Source of the DNA: Candidatus Poribacteria bacterium
Lineage (GTDB): Bacteria > Poribacteria > WGA-4E > WGA-3G
Reading direction: 5' to 3'
Length of the DNA: 64,000 nucleotides
NCBI GenBank assembly: GCA_022822085.1
Contig: JAJECK010000113.1
Location: 1 to 64,000, forward strand
In this document: positions 53,148 through 61,653 of the stretch, one piece after another
Layout: every line of letters begins with the position of its first letter
Position numbering within the stretch: position 1 is the stretch's first letter
Program-made: the position numbers and the translations under genes
Notes under the pieces: generated by a model
What the model was told of the DNA's origin: nothing
What the model saw: only the letters and a program-made list of their open reading frames with translations
Databases searched by the model: none

Positions 53148-53378
53148 TATAGTTCTCCTGAAATTAACGCTTTACCATTGCTAGGACCGCCTCCAAAAAA
53201 TTACTCAGTAAACGAGTAAAAAAAATGGGGCATATATCAACTATTATGATAGCATGATATCTGAGTAATTTCAATCATATTTCTGGAGAATACAATAGAG
53301 TAATAATAGTAGACAAGTCTTATCAGGATTGATGATAGATAGGGTTTTATGAGAGGACAGGGAATGAATTGTAAAAAG

Positions 53379-53413
53379 AAAAGTCGTGGCAACGAGAAGT
53401 ATCCCACGACTTT
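53379..53413 (-). terminator. Rho-independent terminator of the HU gene
   Basis: AAAAGTCGTGG (53379-53389) and CCACGACTTTT (53403-53413) form an 11-base stem. On the minus strand it is followed by CTTTTTAC, so it terminates the HU transcript 26 bases after its stop. The rest of 53148-53438 is AT-rich with no gene. Confidence 0.8.
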
Positions 53414-53438
53414 TCAGATGTATGCCAAACTACAAGGT

Positions 53439-53723
53439 TTAGGAGACAGCGTCTTTTAGTTTCTTACCAGCTTTGAATGCAGGCACCTTTTTTTTCGGTA
53501 TTTTCAGGGGTTCGCCGGTTTGCGGATTGCGTCCTTCTCGGGCGGCACGGGTTCTGACTTCAAACGTACCGAAGCCAATGAGACCAATTGAATTGCCTTT
53601 TTTCAAAGCATCTTGAACGGTAGACGTAAAAGCTTCAACAGCAGCGGCGGCATCTTTCTTAGTAAGATCTGTTTTGTCAGCAACGCTGTTGATGATGTCG
53701 TCTTTCATCAATTTCTTTGCCAT
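53439..53723 (-). CDS. hup: HU-family DNA-binding protein
   Basis: The 94-residue nucleoid protein matches HU throughout: [20 protein letters not shown], then [40 protein letters not shown] and [20 protein letters not shown]. The RNPxTG arm that intercalates in the minor groove is present. It bends and packages DNA. AAGGAAG precedes the start; it is monocistronic. Confidence 0.95.
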   Translation of the reverse strand: MAKKLMKDDIINSVADKTDLTKKDAAAAVEAFTSTVQDALKKGNSIGLIGFGTFEVRTRAAREGRNPQTGEPLKIPKKKVPAFKAGKKLKDAVS

Positions 53724-54255
53724 GATTCAACTTCCTTTTGATAAAGAATATATATTCAGCCAAGCAAAACTCACACTGAAGGATTTGAATTCAAACAAAT
53801 GATATATTTCGCTTCTGACTGAAAAGTTATATATGATAGAAACTACCCAACTGGTAATCTGACTAATACATATATTAATGTGTAAAGTAAACTTAACATT
53901 GTATGGTTTCTACTAAACAGAACACTACATATAACAAGTATTGTCAACGTACAACTGGATGTTTCAAAACCGTTTAACATTATAGTTTCCACATTCAAAA
54001 CATCGGAATCCTATTATGTCTACTACTAATAACGATGTTTTATAAAATTGGTTACCATTAAGGTCGTTTCAACATAGTATTTATCTACATAGACGGAATT
54101 TTCAACGCTAATTCTTATATGATTTATCAAATTTTAACCGGATTGATTAATATCATACTAATCCTTGTTGTGATAATAAAACAGGTTTGCTTAAGTCTCA
54201 ACTTTATGGTAACATTATTAGATAGTTAGAAAGGTTGACTTTGAGGTAAAATAAG
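53724..54255. other. AT-rich intergenic region between hup and asd
   Basis: About 530 bases with no reading frame of note, no long repeat and no DnaA-box cluster that I can see. It must hold the divergent promoters of hup and asd; I could not single out a convincing pair of hexamers for either. Confidence 0.6.
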
Positions 54256-55257
54256 ATGAATGAGAGTTATCGTGTTGCAATTGTCGGTGCTACAGGGGCA
54301 GTTGGCAACACAATGTTGGAACTATTAGAAGAACGGACTTTTCCTATTCGTAATCTGAAACTGCTGGCATCTCACAGATCAGCAGGTGAAATCTTGACCT
54401 TCAAAGGGGCACATATCGTTATAGAAGAATTGACTCACGATTCTTTTGATGATGTGGATCTTGTCTTTTCATCTGCGGGTGCATCAGTAAGTCGAGAATT
54501 TATACCGACAGCAGTAGAAAAAGGCGCATTAGTTATTGACAACACAAGTGCTTTCCGTATGGATGCTGACACACCGTTAGTGGTCCCCGAAGTTAATATG
54601 GAGGCAGCACATAAACACAACGGACTTATTGCCAATCCAAACTGTTCAACGATACAGATGATGGTCGCGCTTAAACCGATTTATGATGCGGTGGGTATAA
54701 AAAGAATTGTTGTCTCGACCTATCAGAGTGTATCCGGTAAGAGTGGGCAGGCTGTCAATGAATTGATCCTACAAACAACTGAAGCTCTGGAAGGCAAACC
54801 TATCACACTTGACCGATTTCCGCATCAGATGGCATTTAACGTAGCTTTTGATTGGCCCTTTACTGATACAGGTGATAACGAAGAGGAACTGAAGATGGTC
54901 AATGAAACCCATAAGATTCTTTCTGATGATACTATCGGGGTTTCGGCTACAACTGTCCGTGTTCCAGTTTTCTTTGCACATTCAGAATCAATTAATCTTG
55001 AGACTCACGAAAAAATGACACCTACAGAAGCCCATAAGTGTCTATCAGATGCTCCCGGTGTGCAACTGATAGATGATCCAGACAACTATAAGTATCCCAT
55101 GGCTATAGACGTTGCTGGTAAAGATGATGTCCATGTCGGTCGTATCCGTGAAGATGTATCCATTTCAAACGGATTAAATATGTGGGTTGTTGCCGATAAT
55201 CTTCGTAAAGGTGCAGCTTTGAATGCTATCCAAATTGCTGAAGAACTCTTACTGTAG
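54256..55257 (+). CDS. asd: Aspartate-semialdehyde dehydrogenase
   Basis: This enzyme reduces aspartyl phosphate to the semialdehyde, the branch point to lysine, threonine and methionine. The 333-residue protein has the NADP loop VAIVGATGAVGNTMLELLEE, SSAGASVSREF, the active-site Cys in ANPNCSTIQMMVALKP (about residue 132), VSTYQSVSGKSG and the substrate-binding His/Arg in TVRVPVFFAHSESI. The start has GAGG upstream. The next gene, mtnK, follows after 30 bases. Confidence 0.93.
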   Translation: MNESYRVAIVGATGAVGNTMLELLEERTFPIRNLKLLASHRSAGEILTFKGAHIVIEELTHDSFDDVDLVFSSAGASVSREFIPTAVEKGALVIDNTSAFRMDADTPLVVPEVNMEAAHKHNGLIANPNCSTIQMMVALKPIYDAVGIKRIVVSTYQSVSGKSGQAVNELILQTTEALEGKPITLDRFPHQMAFNVAFDWPFTDTGDNEEELKMVNETHKILSDDTIGVSATTVRVPVFFAHSESINLETHEKMTPTEAHKCLSDAPGVQLIDDPDNYKYPMAIDVAGKDDVHVGRIREDVSISNGLNMWVVADNLRKGAALNAIQIAEELLL

Positions 55258-55287
55258 ATAAAGACTTCTTGTGGATTGTTCTTATCA

Positions 55288-56424
55288 ATGATGGAACTAA
55301 ATAGAGAGACCATCCCTCAATATCTTCGCGACCGGCAAGGTGAGATAAGTTTTTTTGATACGGATGTAGAACTGCTTTCTGATGAGATCGGCGACGGAAA
55401 TCTCAACTTTGTCTATCGGGTTACTGATAAAACTAATTCGGAACGTTCACTTGTCCTGAAGCAAGCACCACCGTATATCAAAATACTGGGACCTGACTAC
55501 CCATTGCCATCCGAACGATTGACTTATGAGTCGCGATCACTTGAAGTCTATAACCAATTTGCCAGTGAATCGGTACCAACACTTTACTATTTTGACAGTG
55601 ACGCTGCCGTGATTGTAATGGAAGATTTACGCGGGTACCGTTTATTGCGTGATGATCTCATTATAGGAAAAGTTAATCAATCAGTCCCTGAACAAATTGG
55701 CAGGTTTATGGGGTGTGTGCATAGCCAGACCTACACCAAAAACCTCGACGAAACTCTTGTAAATAAGTACCAAAAAGACTTTGCTAACACCGTAATGCAG
55801 TCTATAACTGCGGATTATGTTTTCACTTTTCCGTTTACCGAACACGAAACAAATTACTATACAGAAGGTTTAGAAGGAGAGGTCAACCAACTGAAATCTG
55901 ACCTACAATTCTTAGAGCAGGTAGATGAACTTAAGAACATTTTTCTAACAGTACAGCGTGGGTTGACGCACGGGGATCTCCATACAGGCAGCATCATGGT
56001 TAGTGACGAAACTGCCAAAGTCATTGATTCAGAGTTTGCTTTTTACGGTCCCGTTGGATTTGATGTTGGTTTATTCTGGGCAAATTATGTCTTATCTTAT
56101 TTTTCCCATATAGATAACATCAAGGTGCAGTCAAAAATAAAAACAGCCATAATTCAGACATGGAAAACTTACACAGAACAATTTAAGATGGATTCGGCGT
56201 TAAAGTCTCGTACCTTACAAATTATCTTCCACGAATCTGTAGGATTTACAGGATTGGAAATGTTGAGACGGATAATAGGTGCAGCGCATGTCAAGGATAT
56301 TGAGAACATAGAGGATATACATCAAAAATTGTGTGTAGAAACCGCTGTGCTGGAATTTGGAAAGATTCTCATAAAAGAACGACATAAAATCACTACTGTT
56401 GATGAAATGGTAGATTTATTGTAA
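55288..56424 (+). CDS. mtnK: S-methyl-5-thioribose kinase (MtnK-like)
   Basis: The 378-residue protein has a kinase fold of the aminoglycoside-phosphotransferase type: GDGNLNFVYRV as glycine-rich loop, SLVLKQAPPYIKILG, a VIVMEDLRGYRLLRDDLI hinge, the catalytic loop GLTHGDLHTGSIMV and metal site VIDSEFAFYGPVGFDVG. This combination is that of methylthioribose kinase in the methionine salvage pathway. Two adjacent ATG codons (55288, 55291) could start it. Other salvage genes are not in the window, but asd before it is also methionine-related. Confidence 0.85.
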   Translation: MMELNRETIPQYLRDRQGEISFFDTDVELLSDEIGDGNLNFVYRVTDKTNSERSLVLKQAPPYIKILGPDYPLPSERLTYESRSLEVYNQFASESVPTLYYFDSDAAVIVMEDLRGYRLLRDDLIIGKVNQSVPEQIGRFMGCVHSQTYTKNLDETLVNKYQKDFANTVMQSITADYVFTFPFTEHETNYYTEGLEGEVNQLKSDLQFLEQVDELKNIFLTVQRGLTHGDLHTGSIMVSDETAKVIDSEFAFYGPVGFDVGLFWANYVLSYFSHIDNIKVQSKIKTAIIQTWKTYTEQFKMDSALKSRTLQIIFHESVGFTGLEMLRRIIGAAHVKDIENIEDIHQKLCVETAVLEFGKILIKERHKITTVDEMVDLL

Positions 56425-56480
56425 CATGATATTCATAGTTTACAGTAAATAAACAGAATAAATGAATAGCAACAAAACCT

Positions 56481-57344
56481 ATGAGAGACTATTACGAAAT
56501 TCTCGGTGTTAACCGAGATGCATCATCAGAAGAGATAAAGAAAGCCTATCGCAGATTGGCAGTCAAGTATCACCCCGATAAAAACCCTGATGACAAAGCT
56601 GCTGAAGAAAGATTTAAAGAAGCATCCAACGCTTATTCAGTGCTGTCTGACCCAGATAAACGACGTGCCTATGATACGCGTGGTCATGCTGGTGTGCACG
56701 GCATGGGATTTGAGGGATTTACAAATGTAAATGACATCTTTACTCACATCAACTTGAACGACATTCTTGGGCGTGCCGGTTACGGTGGATTTGGCGATGC
56801 ATTCGGGGATGTCTTTGGACCACAACACCGCACGACTCGTACATACCGTGGACGTGACCACCGCATAAACCTAACTATTCCTTTTGAGGATTCTGTTCTT
56901 GGTGCAAAGAAAGAGGTTACGATACAAGGAAGAAATATTACTATTAAGATTCCACCCGGAATTAAAGATGGTCAGACATTACGGGTTCGTGGACAAGGAG
57001 AATCAATCGGGGCGGGACCATCAGGGGACTTGATGGTCAAAATATCCGTTCAACCCCATCCCACCATATCAAGAGACGGACTTGATTTGGTAACCGAGGC
57101 AAAGGTATCTATGACAACCGCAGCTTTAGGTGGCACTGCCAGAGTACAAACACTCTCAGGAAATGTGGATCTCAAAATACCTTCAGGCGCACAACCAGGG
57201 CAGCAGTTACGAATCCGCGGGCAGGGGATCGTTGATCCCGCTGGACGCAACGGTGATTTGCGTGTTCGACTTGTTGTGGAAATTCCCAAATCTTTGACAC
57301 GAAAACAGAGGGATTTGCTAAAACAACTTGCGAAGACGTTATGA
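56481..57344 (+). CDS. DnaJ-type co-chaperone without zinc finger (CbpA-like)
   Basis: The 287-residue protein has a complete J domain ([20 protein letters not shown], and the HPD motif in [10 protein letters not shown]), a Gly/Phe-rich linker (about 80-120) and two C-terminal beta-barrel domains with [20 protein letters not shown] and a second [20 protein letters not shown]. There is no Cys-rich zinc domain, so it is the CbpA or class B type that delivers clients to DnaK. The stop overlaps the next start in ATGA. Confidence 0.93.
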   Translation: MRDYYEILGVNRDASSEEIKKAYRRLAVKYHPDKNPDDKAAEERFKEASNAYSVLSDPDKRRAYDTRGHAGVHGMGFEGFTNVNDIFTHINLNDILGRAGYGGFGDAFGDVFGPQHRTTRTYRGRDHRINLTIPFEDSVLGAKKEVTIQGRNITIKIPPGIKDGQTLRVRGQGESIGAGPSGDLMVKISVQPHPTISRDGLDLVTEAKVSMTTAALGGTARVQTLSGNVDLKIPSGAQPGQQLRIRGQGIVDPAGRNGDLRVRLVVEIPKSLTRKQRDLLKQLAKTL

Positions 57345-58312
57345 CAAAAGAACATTCGGAACTTGATGACACACCACAGTTGAGTGGGCAATTTGATATT
57401 GTTTCTAAACAGATTATTCGTAATAGTCCAGATGAATGTATCCAATTTTACCTTGGAACACCGGACGCACAGGTGATTAAAGTTTTAGATACCGAGCAAC
57501 CCGTCGTCAAATGGTATCGTGCAGATAGTTTTATACATGCAAACGTTCATGGTCAAGAAGCCATCGTACATTTGGAGTTTCAGACGCACGATAGCAAAGA
57601 GATACCGATGCCGTACCGAGTGGCAGGTTATGCGGGTTTAGGGATACGGATGTATCAATTACCTATCTATTCACACGTGATTTACCTGCATCCAAATGCT
57701 GGACTGAACGATCCAGGGGAATACGTGCAAAATATATCGGGGTATAAAATAAACATAAAATATAAGGTCATAAGACTTTGTGAAATAGAAGGACAAGCCA
57801 TTTTAGATGCCAGACTAAAAGGACTCATTCCATTTACACCATTGATGAAACCACCATCGGAAATGGAACCTGAGCAATGGCTGCGGGAATGTGTTAAGAT
57901 AGCTGATTCAATTCCGATGGACGAACCGGATAAACCTGATTTTCTTTCAAACATTGCAATCTTGGGTGGTATAATTTTAGACTATGAAACTATTCGTAAA
58001 ATCATAACGGAGGAAACTATGTACGCATCATCAGTCATTCAGCACTGGACAGAACAAGGTCGTGAACAAGGTCGTGAAGAGGGGCTTGAACAAGGTCGTG
58101 AAGAGGGACTTGAACAAGGTGGGAGAAATGAGGCACTTGAATCTCTGATAGAAATATTGGAATTCCGTTTTCCACCTGATGAAGCGCAACACCTAATACC
58201 TATACTTGAGAACATAGAAGAACTGCAGCAACTCAGGCAACTGCGGCACAACGCACTTCAGGTATCAAGCCTTGATGAATTTAGAAGTATTTTGTCATCA
58301 AACGGGAGTTGA
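57341..58312 (+). CDS. Rpn-like PD-(D/E)XK nuclease, full length
   Basis: The 323-residue protein begins in the dnaJ stop (ATGA overlap). Residues 1-210 fit the Rpn/transposase-like PD-(D/E)XK nuclease family: [20 protein letters not shown], followed by [19 protein letters not shown], where D, E and Q line the active site, then YKIRLCEI-like strands. Residues 227-323 form a helical C-terminal domain with two 8-residue units EQGREEGL and the ending [11 protein letters not shown] good ribosome-binding site and ATG occur in frame at residue 227. Rpn proteins are DNases that can be toxic and can defend against phage. Confidence 0.75.
   Translation: MTKEHSELDDTPQLSGQFDIVSKQIIRNSPDECIQFYLGTPDAQVIKVLDTEQPVVKWYRADSFIHANVHGQEAIVHLEFQTHDSKEIPMPYRVAGYAGLGIRMYQLPIYSHVIYLHPNAGLNDPGEYVQNISGYKINIKYKVIRLCEIEGQAILDARLKGLIPFTPLMKPPSEMEPEQWLRECVKIADSIPMDEPDKPDFLSNIAILGGIILDYETIRKIITEETMYASSVIQHWTEQGREQGREEGLEQGREEGLEQGGRNEALESLIEILEFRFPPDEAQHLIPILENIEELQQLRQLRHNALQVSSLDEFRSILSSNGS
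58019..58312 (+). CDS. Probable internally started short form of the Rpn-like protein (97 residues)
   Basis: Within the Rpn-like gene a GGAGG (58009-58013) lies five bases before an in-frame ATG at 58019, the start of [14 protein letters not shown]. From there only the C-terminal helical domain is made. In E. coli RpnA a short protein from an internal start blocks the toxic full-length protein. The same two-protein arrangement is visible here. The signal is stronger than that of most starts nearby. Experimental proof is lacking. Confidence 0.6.
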   Translation: MYASSVIQHWTEQGREQGREEGLEQGREEGLEQGGRNEALESLIEILEFRFPPDEAQHLIPILENIEELQQLRQLRHNALQVSSLDEFRSILSSNGS

Positions 58313-58330
58313 ACCGTTACGCGTGAAACT

Positions 58331-58603
58331 ATGTACGAATCATCAGTCATACAGCACTTTATAGAACAAGGTAAAAAGAAAGGCATTAAGAAAGGTTTTG
58401 AACAAGGTCTTAAACAAGGTAAAAAGAAAGTGGCACTTGAAGTTCTGATAGAAATATTGGAATTCCGTTTTCCACTCAATAAAGTACAACCGCTAAAACC
58501 TATTCTTGAGAGCATTGAAGAACTGCATCAACTCAGGCAGCTACGGCAACATGCACTTCAAGTGTCAAGTCTTGATGAATTTAGAAGTATTTTGTCATCA
58601 TAA
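58331..58603 (+). CDS. Free-standing copy 2 of the Rpn C-terminal domain
   Basis: The 90-residue protein MYESSVIQHFIEQGKKKG... to ...[10 protein letters not shown] repeats the whole C-terminal domain of the Rpn-like gene, with the EQG repeat altered to KQGKKK. It is 18 bases downstream. The ATG is preceded by CGTGAAACT, matching the GAGGAAACT of the parent but with a weaker ribosome-binding site. So the antitoxin-like segment, not the nuclease, has been duplicated. Confidence 0.65.
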   Translation: MYESSVIQHFIEQGKKKGIKKGFEQGLKQGKKKVALEVLIEILEFRFPLNKVQPLKPILESIEELHQLRQLRQHALQVSSLDEFRSILSS

Positions 58604-58630
58604 GGGAATTGAACCGTTAAACATGAAACT

Positions 58631-58867
58631 ATGTACGCATCATCAGTCATACAGCACTGGACAGAACAAGGTATTGAACAAGGTGAGAGAAAAGGAGTTC
58701 TTGAATCACTCATAAATATATTAGAATTCCATTTTTCACCCGATGAAGTGCAGCCGCTAAAACCTATTCTTGAAAGCATTGAAGAACTGCAGCAACTCAA
58801 GCAACTACGCAACCACGCACTTCAGGTATCAAATCTTGATGAATTTAGACGTATTTTGTCATCATAA
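58631..58867 (+). CDS. Free-standing copy 3 of the Rpn C-terminal domain
   Basis: The 78-residue protein begins [18 protein letters not shown], as in the parent, and ends LDEFRRILSS. It is shortened in the EQG repeat. The preceding sequence CATGAAACT again resembles the parent start. All three copies share the block KPILESIEEL or PILENIEEL. Copies 1-3 start 312 and 300 bases apart. Confidence 0.65.
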   Translation: MYASSVIQHWTEQGIEQGERKGVLESLINILEFHFSPDEVQPLKPILESIEELQQLKQLRNHALQVSNLDEFRRILSS

Positions 58868-58897
58868 GGGAACAATAAATAAAGAGAAGGAGAATTA

Positions 58898-60085
58898 ATG
58901 ATTTCACTATCACAACGGAGTCAAAACGTAACACCATCATCAACCTTAGCCATCACCGCAAAAATCAACGCGATGATTGCCGATGGCGTAGATGTCGTCA
59001 AATTCGGAGCAGGTGAACCCGATTTTGACACACCCGACTACATCAAAGCTGCCGCAATAGAGGCACTTGATGCAGGCTTTACCAAATACACACCCGTTCC
59101 AGGTATTCCCGAACTACGGGAAGCAATCGTAGAGAAATTTCAGAACGACAACGGATTGAGTTATACTACCTCTCAGGTCATAGTTTCCTGCGGTGCAAAG
59201 CACACACTCTATAACATCATGCAAGCGATATGTGATCCAGGCGACGAGGTAATCTTTGCTGCTCCCTATTGGGTGAGTTATCCGCAACAGATGAAATTGG
59301 CAGGCGCGGTCCCAACCGTCATTGAAACAACAGCCGAGCAGAACTTCTGCATGCAACCCGATCAGGTAGAGGCAGCGATAACATCAAAAACGAAAGCAAT
59401 CCTCATCAACAGCCCGAGCAATCCCACAGGCACAACCTACGATGTTGAAACACTCAAGCAGATTGCCGCACTCGCCGTTGAAAATCAGATATACCTTATC
59501 TCTGATGAAATCTATGAAGCACTGCTATACGATGGTGCGACACACCAGAGTCCTGCTTCCTTCAACGAGGAAACGAAAGCGATTACCTTTGTCGTGAACG
59601 GAGTGTCAAAAGCCTATTCTATGACGGGATGGCGTATCGGATATACTGCAGGGCCCGAAGATGCGATTTCAGCGATGTCACGCATACAATCGCACAGCAC
59701 ATCAAATCCTACCTCAATTGCACAGAAAGGTGCAGTTGCCGCACTAAAAGAACCGCAGGATGCCGTTGAAGAGATGCGTAAGGCATTTGAAGAACGACGC
59801 GATGTTATCTGTCAACGTTTTGATGAGATCGACGGTGTGAGTTATGTGAAACCGCAAGGTGCATTTTATATATTCCCGGATTTTTCTGAACACTACGGCA
59901 GAACACTTGACGGTAAAAAGATTGAAGGTTCAATGGACATAACCGATTATTTACTTGGTTCAGCAGGTGTCGGTGTTGTGCCGGGTGATGGCTTCGGTGC
60001 GGACAAGAATTTGAGGCTATCCTTCGCTACTTCTCTGACAGAAATTAATCGTGGATTAGATCGCATTAAAAAGGCGTTGCAGTAG
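58898..60085 (+). CDS. aspC: Aspartate aminotransferase (PLP class I, subgroup I-gamma)
   Basis: The 395-residue PLP enzyme has KFGAGEPDFDTPDYIKAAAI, FAAPYWVSYPQQ, INSPSNPTGTTYD with the substrate-binding Asn, the DEIYE motif, the PLP Lys in VNGVSKAYSMTGWRIGYTAG (about residue 234) and a C-terminal LRLSFATS with the Arg that holds the carboxylate. It transfers an amino group between aspartate and 2-oxoglutarate. AGAAGGAG precedes the start. It follows the Rpn cluster by 30 bases but is probably separately controlled. Confidence 0.9.
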   Translation: MISLSQRSQNVTPSSTLAITAKINAMIADGVDVVKFGAGEPDFDTPDYIKAAAIEALDAGFTKYTPVPGIPELREAIVEKFQNDNGLSYTTSQVIVSCGAKHTLYNIMQAICDPGDEVIFAAPYWVSYPQQMKLAGAVPTVIETTAEQNFCMQPDQVEAAITSKTKAILINSPSNPTGTTYDVETLKQIAALAVENQIYLISDEIYEALLYDGATHQSPASFNEETKAITFVVNGVSKAYSMTGWRIGYTAGPEDAISAMSRIQSHSTSNPTSIAQKGAVAALKEPQDAVEEMRKAFEERRDVICQRFDEIDGVSYVKPQGAFYIFPDFSEHYGRTLDGKKIEGSMDITDYLLGSAGVGVVPGDGFGADKNLRLSFATSLTEINRGLDRIKKALQ

Positions 60086-60149
60086 AAATATACTTCTTGT
60101 AGGAAAGGTTTGTAAACCCGATGATGTGAACCCAAAGGGACGCATATTT

Positions 60150-60178
60150 TTGACAATTGTTTTCTGACATGATAGAAT
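60150..60178 (+). promoter_or_regulatory. Sigma70-type promoter upstream of the small membrane protein
   Basis: TTGACA (60150-60155), 17 bases, TAGAAT (60173-60178); start of transcription near 60185, about 53 bases before the ATG at 60238. Confidence 0.6.
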
Positions 60179-60237
60179 AATTTCATCTATTATCATAGGC
60201 AAGACAATCTTTGGTGTCATGCTATAATTCATGGATA

Positions 60238-60690
60238 ATGATGTCCAACAATCGGCAATCGCTTAGCATCATATTTGGTGTCCTCTTTGTCCTTTTTGTA
60301 GTTTCTACTGCATTAGGACAACAGTCCGATTCTACGCTTTCACAATCACAATTTATACAAATTATTGATAGGATAGACAAATCTGAAGAGAAATTGCGTG
60401 ACCATATTGATAAGAAATTTGGTGAGCTTGACAAAAGAATTGATGACATAGAGGAAAAATTTCACGAACTTGATAAAAAGGTTGCAGTTCTAAGATCGGA
60501 TGTTGATAAATTATTTACGATTATAATAGCGATAGCGGTGGCAGTCGGCACTCACCTTCTAATTTTCATCGGTTCACACATTTATACTTATTGGAAAAAC
60601 AAGACTAATATAGTACCGAAAGTTATCTCTAATAATCAATTAGATCAAGATGTTATTTTAAGGCAAGCTTATTACAAAGATAAAACATAA
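60238..60690 (+). CDS. Small exported coiled-coil membrane protein
   Basis: With the start at 60238 (or the adjacent ATG at 60241) the product is about 150 residues. It has a signal-like hydrophobic segment (SLSIIFGVLFVLFVVSTALG), a charged coiled coil (KSEEKLRDHIDKKFGELDKR and on, about 45-95) and a C-terminal membrane helix (TIIIAIAVAVGTHLLIFIGS). Function unknown. It may form an operon with the TPR gene 31 bases downstream. Confidence 0.65.
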   Translation: MMSNNRQSLSIIFGVLFVLFVVSTALGQQSDSTLSQSQFIQIIDRIDKSEEKLRDHIDKKFGELDKRIDDIEEKFHELDKKVAVLRSDVDKLFTIIIAIAVAVGTHLLIFIGSHIYTYWKNKTNIVPKVISNNQLDQDVILRQAYYKDKT

Positions 60691-60721
60691 TCCGATTCTC
60701 ATCGTCAAAAGGAATAATCAG

Positions 60722-61618
60722 ATGGCAAAAGATAATTCCCCCAAGATCATTGCTAAATCTGTCAAGAGATACATTAATAACGGCAAGAAGTTATTTGAAC
60801 AGGAAGATTATAGTAATGCTATCTCTAATTTTGACGAGGCGATTCTTCTAAACCCTGATTCAGCTGAGGCTTACTGCTATCGAGGGGCAGCAAAAACTAA
60901 AGAACTTATGTATGTAGAAGCTGTCTCTGACTTAGATAAAGCTATCAGTTTAGATCCAGATTCTGCAATTGCTTACAATTTCAGAGGAGTCTCAAAAATT
61001 GGTTTAGAACAATATACAGAGGCAATTTCTGATCTTAATGAGGCAATCAGAAAAGATCCAGACTTAGCAAGAGCATACAACAACAGGGGTTTGGCAAAAC
61101 GAAAAATTGGACAGCATTTTGAGGCACTGACTGATATTGAAACAGCTATCCGCTTGGACCCTAAAGCACCAATCCCATACAACAGTAGGGGAACAGTGAA
61201 AGGTGAACTTGGTCACCCTGAAGCCGCTATCCCTGACTTTGATGAAGTTATTCGTTTAGATCCAAACTTTGCAGATGCTTATTACAATCGTGCAGTAGCG
61301 AAACGCCTGATTGGACTATATTTTGAAGCTATATCTGACCTGGAGACAACCATCCATTTAAAACCAGAATATTCCGAAGCATATATCAATAGAGGAGTTG
61401 CTAAATTATGTCTCGGCTACCCTGAAGCTGCGATTCAGGACTATGACAAAGCCATAAGTCTGAATCCTGATAATATTGAAGCATACGCGAACCGTGGAGT
61501 TGCTAAACGTGAAATAGGGCGTACAGCAGAAGCAAAACAAGATTTCCAAAAAGCATTAAATTTAGCAATGTCTGCAGGAGAATCAGAACTTATTGACCAA
61601 ATTAAGAAACAGATATAA
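60722..61618 (+). CDS. TPR protein with about eight repeats
   Basis: The 298-residue protein consists almost wholly of 34-residue TPR units of the form AYNNRGLAKRKIGQHFEALT-DIETAIRLDP, beginning near residue 18 (KKLFEQEDYSNAISNFDEAI). About eight units make a continuous superhelix for protein binding. There is no signal peptide, so it is probably cytoplasmic, although the preceding gene encodes a membrane protein. A ribosome-binding AAAGGAA precedes the ATG. Confidence 0.8.
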   Translation: MAKDNSPKIIAKSVKRYINNGKKLFEQEDYSNAISNFDEAILLNPDSAEAYCYRGAAKTKELMYVEAVSDLDKAISLDPDSAIAYNFRGVSKIGLEQYTEAISDLNEAIRKDPDLARAYNNRGLAKRKIGQHFEALTDIETAIRLDPKAPIPYNSRGTVKGELGHPEAAIPDFDEVIRLDPNFADAYYNRAVAKRLIGLYFEAISDLETTIHLKPEYSEAYINRGVAKLCLGYPEAAIQDYDKAISLNPDNIEAYANRGVAKREIGRTAEAKQDFQKALNLAMSAGESELIDQIKKQI

Positions 61619-61653
61619 CAATTAACCATAAATGAATAAATGGAGATACTATC

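Noticed and set aside
53724-54255. Replication origin between hup and asd
   Set aside because: AT-rich, but no cluster of TTATCCACA-like DnaA boxes and no dnaA or dnaN nearby.
58039-58251. Cys/Ser-rich reading frames on the minus strand across the Rpn repeats
   Set aside because: They mirror the GAACAAGGT repeats on the plus strand; three similar shadows appear because the domain is triplicated.
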